Source of the DNA: an uncultured Paraburkholderia sp.
Lineage (GTDB): Bacteria; Pseudomonadota; Gammaproteobacteria; Burkholderiales; Burkholderiaceae
Direction of reading: 5' to 3'
Assembly (NCBI GenBank): GCA_937917025.1
Contig: CALFSF010000036.1
Span: 1 to 20,232, forward strand
DNA length: 20,232 nucleotides
Part shown: in pieces, positions 7,034 through 14,341 of the stretch
Position numbering within the stretch: the first letter of the stretch is position 1
How the letters are laid out: each line of letters begins with the position of its first letter
Made by a program: the position numbers and the translations under genes
The notes under the pieces: generated by a model
Told to the model about the DNA's origin: nothing
Seen by the model: the letters and a program-made list of their open reading frames with translations, nothing else
The model's database searches: none

Positions 7034-7816
7034 ATGAAAACCAGCAAACAGAAGCTCTTCGTCGATGAGCTCCACAAGCAGTACGGCGACAACGAAGTCC
7101 TGAAGGGCGTCTCGCTCGAGGCGAACGCAGGCGATGTGATCAGCGTGATCGGTTCGTCCGGCTCGGGCAAGAGCACGATGCTTCGCTGCATCAACTTCCT
7201 CGAACAGCCGAACGCGGGCCGCATCGTCGTCGACGGCGAGGAAGTGCGTACCGTGAAGGACAACCGCAGCGGCGCGTTGCGCGTCGCCGATCCCAAGCAG
7301 TTGCAGCGCGTGCGCACCCGGCTTTCGATGGTGTTCCAGCACTTCAACCTGTGGTCGCACATGTCGGTGCTCGAGAACGTCACCGAGGCGCCCGTGAACG
7401 TGCTCGGCCTGCCGCGCCGCGAAGCAGAGGAGCGGGCGCGCCAGTACCTCGAAAAAGTCGGGCTCGCGCCGCGCGTCGAGAAACAGTATCCGTCGCATCT
7501 GTCGGGCGGCCAGCAGCAGCGCGTGGCGATCGCACGCGCGCTGGCAATGCATCCCGATGTGATGCTGTTCGACGAACCGACCTCGGCGCTCGATCCGGAA
7601 CTCGTCGGCGAAGTGCTGAAGGTGATGCAGACGCTCGCGGAGGAAGGCCGCACGATGATCGTCGTCACACACGAAATGGCGTTCGCGCGCAACGTGTCGA
7701 ACCACGTGATGTTCCTGCATCAGGGGCGTGTGGAAGAAGAAGGCCACCCGGACGAAGTCTTCAAGAATACGAAGAGCGATCGCCTCAAACAGTTCCTCTC
7801 GGGCAGTCTCAAGTAA
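7034..7816 (+). CDS. hisP: HisP-type ATPase of a basic amino-acid ABC importer
   Basis: The protein has 260 residues from ATG 7034 with a weak AGAGA ribosome-binding site. It is a complete ABC ATPase: Walker A GSSGSGKS (40-47), Q-loop Gln102 (MVFQHFNLWSHM), signature LSGGQQQR (156-163), Walker B VMLFDEP (176-182), D-loop SALD and switch His213 (VVTHEM). VFQHFNLWSHM, LEQPNAG and FLHQGRVEEEG are close to E. coli HisP, and the C-terminus ends in GSLK as HisP does. It hydrolyses ATP to drive uptake through HisQM at the cytoplasmic face of the membrane. It is the last gene of the operon; a hairpin terminator follows about 30 bases later. Confidence 0.95.
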   Translation: MKTSKQKLFVDELHKQYGDNEVLKGVSLEANAGDVISVIGSSGSGKSTMLRCINFLEQPNAGRIVVDGEEVRTVKDNRSGALRVADPKQLQRVRTRLSMVFQHFNLWSHMSVLENVTEAPVNVLGLPRREAEERARQYLEKVGLAPRVEKQYPSHLSGGQQQRVAIARALAMHPDVMLFDEPTSALDPELVGEVLKVMQTLAEEGRTMIVVTHEMAFARNVSNHVMFLHQGRVEEEGHPDEVFKNTKSDRLKQFLSGSLK

Positions 7817-7848
7817 GCCCGACGGATTTTGTAGTTTTATGTAGTTTT

Positions 7849-7874
7849 ACAAGGCGCTTTCAGCGCCTTGTTTT
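7849..7874 (+). terminator. Intrinsic terminator of the hisQMP operon
   Basis: A 10-bp perfect stem (7849-7858 with 7862-7871) has a 3-base loop, followed by T residues (7871-7874). It begins 33 bases after the hisP stop. Two near-identical copies of TAGTTTTA lie just before it (about 7832-7848). Confidence 0.8.
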
Positions 7875-8384
7875 ACTTCGGGCACCTGCGCATCGAATGC
7901 GCGATTCGTCCCAGTATGTGCTCAAAAACACCCCTCTTTCGCCATACCCCGGACGATTTTCGACGTCAATAGTGGCAATCCTTGAGTTCATGCGCCATGA
8001 ACCGTGATTCCCTTGTCGCACAAGGGTTTGAGGGCATTCTGACGCATTGTCGCCGAAGCAGCGGGCACAGACGTATTGCAATTTGGCGACACCTCTTTGG
8101 GAGACGTCGATTTTCTTCGCCACGTAGGGGTATTTTTGCTAAATTAGTAACCAAAGTAGCAAAACAAAGTTCGATAAAAGTAGTTTCACTTCATAAGACG
8201 CACAGGAGATACCGGTCAACGAGGGATCGGGCATGACGTAAAGATGGTCACACCAAGGCCGCGCGTCATCAACATACGACCCCGACCGCAAACTCTCTGG
8301 TACGGATTTCTGTTCGGCGCCTCTGGCGTCCGGACACCATTCGCAGTACTGGGTTTACTTTTTTGACAGGGTATGGAGGAGAAG
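7875..8384 (+). promoter_or_regulatory. Gene-free region upstream of the porin with two DNA dyads
   Basis: No coding frame is supported here. The region is more A+T rich than its surroundings, mostly between 8110 and 8205. It contains a 7-3-7 dyad, CCCTTGT-CGC-ACAAGGG, at 8010-8026. An 8-bp inverted repeat, TTTTGCTA-N15-TAGCAAAA, lies at 8134-8164. A weaker repeat TGGCGA/TCGCCA is at 8084-8089/8117-8122. The porin promoter and its operators most probably lie here. I could not place -35/-10 boxes with confidence, and the 220 bases between the second dyad and the start imply a long leader. Confidence 0.45.
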
Positions 8385-9482
8385 ATGAAGAAAGTTTTGC
8401 TCGCGGCATCGCTGCTGACGTTCGGCATGGCAGCACAGGCACAGAGCAGCGTCACGCTGTATGGGCGCCTTGATGCCGGTCTTGAGTACATCAGCGGCCT
8501 GACAAACGGAACCGGCGGCTCGACGCACCGCTTCAAGGCGGAAAGCGGCGACTGGGGCACCAGCCTGTGGGGCATGAAGGGTGTCGAAGACATCGGTGGC
8601 GGCAACAAGGTGCTGTTCCAGTTGGAAGGCTCCTTCAACACGATGAACGGCACGGGCCCTGGCGGCGGCGGCCTCTTCAATCGCTGGGCAACGGTCGGTA
8701 TGTCGAACAACCAGTTCGGTACGCTGCTGTTGGGTCGCGAACTCTTCATCTCGAACGGTGTATGGGACTTCGACCCGTTCGGTCAGTCGAACTGGTCGTC
8801 GGCGTCGCTGGTGCGTGGCCGCAACTGGCCGCAATCGAGCAACAACGTGTCGTACCAGTCGCCGAAGCTCGGTGGCTTCGACTTCTACGGTCAGTACGCG
8901 CTGTCGAACGCAACGAGCTGGAACGGCAACGGCACGACACCGCAAGGTCGTGAAGGTGGCGCACAGATCACCTACACGAACGCACTGTTCCAGGTTCGTG
9001 GCCTGTACGACGAAATCCGCAGCCCGGCGAACGGTCAGTTCACGGACGCATTCGCCGCATCGCGTGAATACTCGGCTCTCGTCAATGTGTTCCTGGGTCA
9101 GTTCAAGATTCAGGGCGCTTACCAGGCCATCCGTACATCAAGCGCAGCAGACGCCAGCGTGAATCCGACGTCGCTCGATCACGAATGGGGTGGTGTGACG
9201 TGGCAGGCAACGCCGGCTGCAGCCCTGATCGCAGCGGTGTACCACGTGAACGCGAACAAGGGTGGCGGCAACGCGACGATCTACACGATCGGCGGTTCGT
9301 ACAACCTGTCGAAGCGCACGCTGCTCGATATCCAGATCGCTACCGCGCGTAACAGCAAGGGCGCGAACTTCGGTCTCGAAGCAAACGCCCCAGGTACGGG
9401 CAATGCAGACGCAGGCAACGACAACCCGCTGCCGGGTCACAGCCAGACCGGCGTGTACGCAGGTATTCAACACTCGTTCTAA
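8385..9482 (+). CDS. Gram-negative porin (Burkholderia OpcP-like trimeric general porin)
   Basis: The protein has 365 residues starting at MKKVLLAAS. An upstream in-frame ATG at 8373 is disfavoured because the strong ribosome-binding site GGAGGA (8375-8380) lies between the two. The signal peptide is residues 1-19, cleaved at AQA-QSSVTLYG; the mature N-terminus SSVTLYGRLDAGLEY is a hallmark of beta-proteobacterial porins. Alternating hydrophobic strands continue to a C-terminal Phe (YAGIQHSF), the usual BAM recognition end. Loop L3 probably includes the FDPFGQSNW region. It is a 16-stranded outer-membrane channel for small hydrophilic solutes, working as a trimer. It stands between its own leader and a strong terminator, so is probably monocistronic. 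The codon use (many GGT, GTA, GCA) differs from the surrounding genes. Exact solute preference is unknown. Confidence 0.94.
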   Translation: MKKVLLAASLLTFGMAAQAQSSVTLYGRLDAGLEYISGLTNGTGGSTHRFKAESGDWGTSLWGMKGVEDIGGGNKVLFQLEGSFNTMNGTGPGGGGLFNRWATVGMSNNQFGTLLLGRELFISNGVWDFDPFGQSNWSSASLVRGRNWPQSSNNVSYQSPKLGGFDFYGQYALSNATSWNGNGTTPQGREGGAQITYTNALFQVRGLYDEIRSPANGQFTDAFAASREYSALVNVFLGQFKIQGAYQAIRTSSAADASVNPTSLDHEWGGVTWQATPAAALIAAVYHVNANKGGGNATIYTIGGSYNLSKRTLLDIQIATARNSKGANFGLEANAPGTGNADAGNDNPLPGHSQTGVYAGIQHSF

Positions 9483-9543
9483 TCGAACGGTGTAATCAGA
9501 ACAGTTAAAGAGAAGTTTTCACGCTGCTGCGAGAGGCGCGTAT

Positions 9544-9579
9544 CGGTGCGGTGCCCGAAAGGGTATCGCACCGTTTTTT
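9544..9579 (+). terminator. Strong intrinsic terminator of the porin gene
   Basis: A 13-bp stem (9544-9556 with 9561-9573, two G-U pairs) is closed by a GAAA tetraloop and followed by six T residues (9574-9579). Confidence 0.9.
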
Positions 9580-9596
9580 ATTTCTGGCGCGCGTAT

Positions 9597-9629
9597 AAAA
9601 AAAGCACCGGCGTGGTGCAACGCCGATGC
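9597..9629 (-). terminator. Intrinsic terminator of the glnB gene (minus strand)
   Basis: On the minus strand a stem of 10 positions (9629-9620 with 9613-9604, one wobble pair) is followed by seven T (the A run at 9597-9603 of the plus strand). It lies 43 bases after the PII stop codon. Confidence 0.82.
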
Positions 9630-9671
9630 CCCTCTTCCTGCCCTGGCTACCCGTAGCCTGCCCGCTCTACA

Positions 9672-10010
9672 TCAAACAGCGGCTTCGTTTTCCTCGCCGG
9701 TGCGAATCCGGATCACGCGCTCGACTTCCGCCACGAAGATCTTGCCGTCGCCGATCTTGCCCGTGCGCGCCGCGCCGATGATCGCGTCGATCACCTGATC
9801 GCACTGATCGTTCGCCACCACCACTTCGATCTTCACCTTCGGCAGGAAATCGACCACGTATTCCGCGCCGCGATACAGCTCGGTGTGGCCCTTCTGACGG
9901 CCGAAGCCCTTGACTTCCGTGACGGTCAGCCCGGTGAGCCCCACTTCGGCCAGCGCCTCGCGCACTTCGTCGAGCTTGAACGGTTTGATGACTGCGGTGA
10001 TGCGTTTCAT
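9672..10010 (-). CDS. glnB: Nitrogen regulatory protein P-II
   Basis: The protein has 112 residues from MKRITAVIKPFK; a GAGG ribosome-binding site lies 7 bases before the ATG, and an upstream in-frame start at 10022 would add four residues unlike PII. The T-loop contains the uridylylation site Tyr51 in YRGAEYVVDFLPK. The second signature (GKIGDGKIFV) is present at about 85-94. It is a trimeric cytoplasmic sensor of 2-oxoglutarate and ATP/ADP that signals glutamine status and controls targets such as adenylyltransferase and NtrB. Lying next to nadE rather than amtB favours glnB over glnK. It is probably co-transcribed in part with nadE; a TAGAAT hexamer on the minus strand (10074-10069) might give it its own promoter, though no clear -35 was seen. 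Confidence 0.93.
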   Translation of the reverse strand: MKRITAVIKPFKLDEVREALAEVGLTGLTVTEVKGFGRQKGHTELYRGAEYVVDFLPKVKIEVVVANDQCDQVIDAIIGAARTGKIGDGKIFVAEVERVIRIRTGEENEAAV

Positions 10011-10078
10011 GGCGTGCCTCATCCAGATCGAAAGATTGAAAAAACTGAAAACGGAATAAATGCTTTTGATTCTACGCC

Positions 10079-10108
10079 GCGCCAGACCGGTTGCGACCGG
10101 TCCGGCGC
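10079..10108 (-). other. Strong intergenic hairpin between nadE and glnB
   Basis: A 13-bp stem (10079-10091 with 10096-10108; one G-U pair on the transcribed strand) has a 4-base loop and sits 14 bases after the nadE stop. No T-tract follows on the minus strand, so it is more likely an RNA-stability or attenuation element than a full terminator. Confidence 0.55.
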
Positions 10109-10121
10109 CGCGCGTGCGATC

Positions 10122-11810
10122 TCATTCCACCGGTTCCGTATAGCGCGACGTAACGGGATAGCGCCAGTCGCGGCCAAACGCGCGATGCGTGACGCGGATG
10201 CCGATCGGCGCCTGACGCCGCTTGTACTCGTTGATCTTGATGAGGCGCGTGACGCGCCTCACGTCGTCGGCCGCGTAGCCCGCCGCGACGATTTCCGCGA
10301 GCGAGCGGTCCTCTTCCATGTACATGCGCATGATCGCGTCGAGCACGTCGTATTCCGGCAGGCTGTCCTGGTCGGTCTGGTTCTCGCGCAGTTCGGCCGA
10401 AGGCGCGCGCGTGAGAATCCGCTCCGGGATGATGTCCTGCTTCGCGAACGTCGTCGCGGCATTACGGTAGTGGCACAGGCGATAGACGAGCGTCTTCGCG
10501 ATGTCCTTGATGACCGCGAAGCCGCCCGCCATGTCGCCGTAAAGCGTGCAATAGCCCACCGCCATCTCGCTCTTGTTGCCCGTCGTCAGCACGATCGAGC
10601 CGAACTTGTTCGACAGCGCCATCAGCAACGTGCCGCGAATGCGGGCCTGGATGTTTTCCTCGGTCGCGTCTTCGGCGCGGCCGGCGAATTCATCGGCGAG
10701 CGACGCGCGAAACGCATCGAACATCGGCGCGATCGCGATCTCGTCGTAGCGCACACCGACGCGACGCGCCATGTCGGCCGCGTCGGTCGTCGAGATGCCG
10801 GCCGTGTAGCGCGACGGCATCATCACCGCGCGCACGCGATCGGCGCCGAGCGCGTCGCAGGCGACCGCGAGCACCAGCGCCGAATCGACGCCGCCCGACA
10901 GGCCAATGAGCGCGCCCGGAAAGCCGTTCTTGTCGATGTAGTCGCGCACGCCCATCACGAGCGCCGCGTACACCTGCGCCTCGAGGCTCAGTTCCGGCGC
11001 GATCGTCGACGGCACCGGCACCGCGCCGTCGAATTCGACGATCGGGCACGCCTCCCCGAACTGCGCGAACTTCGCGACCAGTTCGCCCTTGCCATCGAGG
11101 ACGAACGAGCCGCCGTCGAACACGAGTTCGTCCTGCGCGCCGACCATGTTCACGTAGACCATCGGCAGACCGGTCTCGCGGATGCGCGCCCGCAGGATGT
11201 CGACGCGCACCGCTTCCTTGTTCAGGTGATACGGCGAGCCGTTCGGGATCAGCAGCACCTGGGCGCCCGCGGCCTTCGCGATCTGCGCGGCCGACGCATG
11301 CCAGACGTCCTCGCAGATCACGACGCCGTATTTCACGCCGTCGAGCTCGAACACGAACGGCTGCGGGTCGGTGGCGAAATAGCGCTTCTCGTCGAACACT
11401 TCCGTGTTCGGCAGATCCTGCTTGCGATACGTGCCGACGATCTCGCCGTCGACGATCAGCGATGCCGCGTTGAACGTATCGACCGGCGGCACGCCGCGCT
11501 CGATCGGCGCGTTTGCATTACCATGGCCGTTCGCCGTGTCGCGATATGGATGGCCGACCACGACGTGAAGGCCCGTGAAAGGCTTTAGCTGCGCGGCCAG
11601 CGTGGCGAGGGCGGCGGCGCTCGCGGTATAGAACGCGGGACGCAGCAACAGGTCTTCAGGCGGATAACCGGAGAGCGCGAGTTCCGGCGCGACCAGCAGC
11701 TTCGCACCATCGTTGTGCGCTGCGCGCGCCGCGTCGACGATCTTCGCGACGTTGCCGGCGAAGTCGCCGACGGTGACATTGAGTTGGGCTAGAGCGATTC
11801 GGGTCTTCAT
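10122..11810 (-). CDS. nadE: Glutamine-dependent NAD+ synthetase
   Basis: The protein has 562 residues from MKTRIALAQLNVTVGDF; the frame is open further upstream but the family starts here. The N-terminal nitrilase-like glutaminase domain (about 1-265) has the Glu43 / Lys130 / Cys166 triad (APELALSGYPPED, YRKQDLPN, VVICEDVW). The C-terminal synthetase domain (about 285-562) has the PP-loop LSGGVDSAL (304-312), plus SRYTAGIS, TTGNKSEMAVGY and SLPEYDVLD. It uses glutamine as ammonia donor to amidate nicotinic acid adenine dinucleotide to NAD+ with ATP, the last step of NAD synthesis in the cytoplasm. Length and order match the glutamine-dependent class. It lies upstream of glnB; in other Proteobacteria a PII protein has been reported to control a glutamine-dependent NAD synthetase, so the pairing may be functional. 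Confidence 0.96.
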   Translation of the reverse strand: MKTRIALAQLNVTVGDFAGNVAKIVDAARAAHNDGAKLLVAPELALSGYPPEDLLLRPAFYTASAAALATLAAQLKPFTGLHVVVGHPYRDTANGHGNANAPIERGVPPVDTFNAASLIVDGEIVGTYRKQDLPNTEVFDEKRYFATDPQPFVFELDGVKYGVVICEDVWHASAAQIAKAAGAQVLLIPNGSPYHLNKEAVRVDILRARIRETGLPMVYVNMVGAQDELVFDGGSFVLDGKGELVAKFAQFGEACPIVEFDGAVPVPSTIAPELSLEAQVYAALVMGVRDYIDKNGFPGALIGLSGGVDSALVLAVACDALGADRVRAVMMPSRYTAGISTTDAADMARRVGVRYDEIAIAPMFDAFRASLADEFAGRAEDATEENIQARIRGTLLMALSNKFGSIVLTTGNKSEMAVGYCTLYGDMAGGFAVIKDIAKTLVYRLCHYRNAATTFAKQDIIPERILTRAPSAELRENQTDQDSLPEYDVLDAIMRMYMEEDRSLAEIVAAGYAADDVRRVTRLIKINEYKRRQAPIGIRVTHRAFGRDWRYPVTSRYTEPVE

Positions 11811-11966
11811 GGCAGAACGTGAAAGGCGGGCCTTGAGCCTCGCGGCGACGGCAGCATCAGGGGTTCGAAGTAACGGACGAAGCAACGGACAAAACGAAGG
11901 CCGGCGTGAAACCCGGCGCAATCACGGACGACGCGGCGCACCTCGTGCATCCCGACGTCGAACAGA

Positions 11967-13154
11967 GTGGAACGGTCACACAGATTGAATCAGGAACGCT
12001 TCGATTATCGCACGGGCATTCTGGCGTCGCCGCTCGAGGTGGACGCCGCCGAATGGAACGCGCTCCTCGCACGGCAGTCGCAGCCGACGCCGTTTCTGCG
12101 CCACGAATTCCTGAGCGCGCTGCACACGACGCGTTGCGCGGTGCCCGACACCGGCTGGGCGACGCAGTTCGTCACGCTGACGGACGCACGCACCGGGCGT
12201 CTGGAAGCGGCCGCGCCGGTGTACCTGAAAGGCCACTCATACGGCGAATACGTGTTCGACTGGGCGTGGGCCGACGCCTACAAGCGCAATGGCGTGCCCT
12301 ACTACCCGAAGCTCCTGTGCGCGGTGCCGTTCACGCCGGTGCAGGGCAACCGCCTGCTCGCCAGCGGCGAGCCCGCGCTGCGCCAGCTGGCGGCGACCGT
12401 CGTCGCGTTTGCCGAGCAGGCCGACGTATCGTCGCTGCACGTGCTCTTTCCGACTGAAACCGAGGCCCGTGTACTGACGGATCTCGGCATGATGCAGCGC
12501 GAAGGCGTGCAGTTTCACTGGCTGAACGACGGCTACCGGACGTTCGACGACTTCCTGTCGACGCTCGAACAGAAGAAGCGCAAGAACATCCGCGCCGAGC
12601 GGCGCAAGGTGCACGACGCGGGCGTCGCGTTCCGGCGCGTGCGCGGCGAGGACGCCACCGACGCCGACTGGCGTTTCTTCAACAAGTGCTACCGGCAGAC
12701 GTATCGCGAGCATTTTTCGACACCGTATCTGAACCTCGACTTCTTCCGGATGATCGGCGAGACGATGCCGGAGAATCTGCTGCTCGTGATCGCGGAATGC
12801 GAGGGCAAGCCGGTCGCGAGTTCGCTCGTCGTCTACCAGCGCGACGACAAAACCGGCGGCACGCTGTACGGACGCTACTGGGGCGCGCTCGAACACGTGC
12901 CGTGCCTGCATTTCGAAACGGCGTACTACCAGCCGCTCGAATTCTGCATCGAGGAAAAGCTGGGCGCGTTCGAAGGCGGCGCGCAGGGCGAACACAAGAT
13001 GGCGCGCGGCTTTCTGCCGACCGTCACGCGTTCCGCGCACTGGCTCGCGCATCCGGCGTTCTCGGACGCCGTCGGGCGCTTCCTCGAAGGCGAGACGAAC
13101 AATATCCACGCGTACGTCGACGAGCTGCGCGAACACAATCCGTTCAGGACGTGA
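11967..13154 (+). CDS. FemAB/GNAT-like protein of the COG3146 type (putative N-acyltransferase)
   Basis: The protein has 395 residues from GTG 11967; a TTG at 11985 is an alternative start, and neither has an obvious ribosome-binding site, so the start is uncertain. The sequence fits the COG3146/DUF482 family, related to peptidoglycan-type aminoacyltransferases and GNAT folds. Features are PFLRHEFLSAL (42-52), a basic KKRKNIRAERRK segment (203-214), and GAQGEHKMARGFLPT near the end. There is no signal peptide or membrane helix, so it is cytoplasmic. The family is described as a putative peptidoglycan biosynthesis/recognition or N-acyltransferase protein, but substrate and reaction are not established. 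Its stop codon overlaps the next start by one base (TGATG), suggesting translational coupling with the GIY-YIG gene. It diverges from nadE. Confidence 0.85.
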   Translation: MERSHRLNQERFDYRTGILASPLEVDAAEWNALLARQSQPTPFLRHEFLSALHTTRCAVPDTGWATQFVTLTDARTGRLEAAAPVYLKGHSYGEYVFDWAWADAYKRNGVPYYPKLLCAVPFTPVQGNRLLASGEPALRQLAATVVAFAEQADVSSLHVLFPTETEARVLTDLGMMQREGVQFHWLNDGYRTFDDFLSTLEQKKRKNIRAERRKVHDAGVAFRRVRGEDATDADWRFFNKCYRQTYREHFSTPYLNLDFFRMIGETMPENLLLVIAECEGKPVASSLVVYQRDDKTGGTLYGRYWGALEHVPCLHFETAYYQPLEFCIEEKLGAFEGGAQGEHKMARGFLPTVTRSAHWLAHPAFSDAVGRFLEGETNNIHAYVDELREHNPFRT

Positions 13155-13486
13155 TGCCCTGGTTTCTCTACCTCATCGAATGCGAGGACGGCAGCGTCTA
13201 CACCGGCATCGCGGTCGACGTGCAGGCGCGCTTCGACAAGCACGTGAACGGCACGGGCGCGCGTTACACGCGTTCGCGCAAGCCGCGCCAGCTGCTCGCG
13301 TCGTTCGAACTGGCCGACCGCTCGAGCGCGTCGCGCGCCGAGTACTGGGTCAAACGGCTGACCGCCGTCGAAAAGCGCGCGCTGGCCGCCGGCGTGCGCA
13401 CGCTCGAATCGGTGTTGCCTCCTCCGGTCGAAGCCGAACCTGAGTCTGAATCCGAAGTCGAGGCCTCGGAAAAAGACACGGCGTAA
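13154..13486 (+). CDS. GIY-YIG nuclease-like protein (UPF0213/YhbQ type)
   Basis: The protein has 110 residues. It starts at the ATG whose A is the last base of the previous stop; a GTG one codon earlier is also possible. The N-terminal GIY-YIG fold has YLIECEDGSVYTG (6-18), Arg26 and His30 in the conserved helix, and the metal-ligand Glu63 in RAEYWVKRL; all positions expected for activity are present. It resembles E. coli YhbQ, a small single-domain family whose cellular role is poorly known, though DNA cleavage has been described for members. A 22-residue acidic tail (PPPVEAEPESES and on) follows the domain and looks disordered. It is cotranscribed with the upstream acyltransferase-like gene and ends at a bidirectional terminator. 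Confidence 0.9.
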   Translation: MPWFLYLIECEDGSVYTGIAVDVQARFDKHVNGTGARYTRSRKPRQLLASFELADRSSASRAEYWVKRLTAVEKRALAAGVRTLESVLPPPVEAEPESESEVEASEKDTA

Positions 13487-13523
13487 AAAAACCGCGCGAC
13501 CCCGAAAGGCTCGCGCGGTTTTT
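13485..13523. terminator. Bidirectional intrinsic terminator
   Basis: A 10-bp perfect stem (13490-13499 AACCGCGCGA with 13511-13520) has an A-run on its left (13485-13490) and a T-run on its right (13519-13523). It lies between the convergent GIY-YIG (plus) and ppa (minus) genes and overlaps the last bases of the former. Confidence 0.87.
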
Positions 13524-13542
13524 CATCTCCGGCAGCAGCTGC

Positions 13543-14070
13543 TTACTTCTTGTAGTTCGCGATGCCTTCGGTGATTTCCTTGTGCGCGGCGTCGATGCCC
13601 GCCCAGCCTTCCACCTTCACCCACTTGCCCTTCTCGAGCGCCTTGTATTGCTCGAAGAAGTGCTTGATCTGGTCTTTCAGGTACGCGGGCACGTCGTCGA
13701 CCGACTTCAGGTCCGCCGTCATCGGGCAGATCTTGTCGTGCGGCACGGCGATCAGCTTCGCGTCGACGCCCGATTCGTCCGTCATCTGCAACATGCCGAG
13801 CGCGCGTGCGCGCACCACCGAGCCCGCGAGCAGCGGGAACGGCGTGATCACGAGCACGTCGACCGGGTCGCCGTCGCCCGACAGCGTCTGCGGAATGAAG
13901 CCGTAGTTGGCCGGATAGCGCATGCCCGTGCCGATGAAACGGTCGACGACGAGCAGGCCCAGATCCTTGTCGGCTTCGTACTTCACCGGATCGCTTTGCG
14001 CCGGGATTTCGATGATGACGTTGAAGTCTTGCGGGAGATCTTTGCCTGCGGGGACGTGATTGAAGCTCAT
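13543..14070 (-). CDS. ppa: Inorganic pyrophosphatase (family I)
   Basis: The protein has 175 residues from MSFNHVPAGKDLPQDFNV, the usual size of bacterial family I enzymes. The long upstream open frame to 14286 is not typical and was left out. The signature DGDPVDV (66-72) carries the metal-binding aspartates; KYE (30-32), RYPANYGFIP (51-60) and DKICPM are also typical. It hydrolyses pyrophosphate to two phosphates with Mg2+, a soluble hexameric housekeeping enzyme that pulls biosynthetic reactions forward. It is monocistronic, with a TATAAT-like box on the minus strand near 14173-14168 and the shared terminator at its 3' end. Confidence 0.97.
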   Translation of the reverse strand: MSFNHVPAGKDLPQDFNVIIEIPAQSDPVKYEADKDLGLLVVDRFIGTGMRYPANYGFIPQTLSGDGDPVDVLVITPFPLLAGSVVRARALGMLQMTDESGVDAKLIAVPHDKICPMTADLKSVDDVPAYLKDQIKHFFEQYKALEKGKWVKVEGWAGIDAAHKEITEGIANYKK

Positions 14071-14167
14071 GGGCGTTCTCTGGTCAGGATGAAATCGGAG
14101 CACGGCCTGGGCGCGGCGCCCGTCGGACGCGCGCGCGGCCACGTGGCCGGACAGTGCGGAATGCGCC

Positions 14168-14173
14168 ATTATA
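14168..14173 (-). promoter_or_regulatory. Candidate -10 box for ppa
   Basis: The minus strand reads TATAAT here, about 98 bases before the ppa ATG. No good -35 hexamer is seen 16-18 bases upstream, so this rests on the -10 match only. Confidence 0.35.
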
Positions 14174-14341
14174 GCCAATCGGCCGATGGCGGCCGGCGCG
14201 GGATCGGCGCGATAATCGTTGCGTGCCCGGCGAATTGCGCGGCGGCCGCGGTTTATCTTCGCGGCGCGGCGCGCAAGCTCGGGCACGATCCCGTTCAGGT
14301 CCGCGAGCGCGGGCGTTTCCGGTTTTCAACCAGGAGCATGC

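Noticed and set aside
6269..7747. Long minus-strand open frame (492 codons) antisense to the transporter genes
   Set aside because: It covers hisM and hisP, which have full family motifs; the antisense product is rich in His, Arg and Glu with no recognisable domain. Such frames are a usual by-product of high third-position GC.
8363..8368. TTGACA hexamer just before the porin start
   Set aside because: It is 17 bases from the ATG and overlaps the ribosome-binding region, leaving no room for a -10 box and transcript start.
8373..8384. Earlier porin start (adds MEEK)
   Set aside because: The strong Shine-Dalgarno sequence lies after this ATG, and starting at 8385 gives a standard signal peptide.
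9885..11588. Long plus-strand open frame (567 codons) antisense to nadE
   Set aside because: It lies across nadE and glnB, whose catalytic motifs are intact; its composition (Arg, Asp, His rich) is that of a shadow frame.
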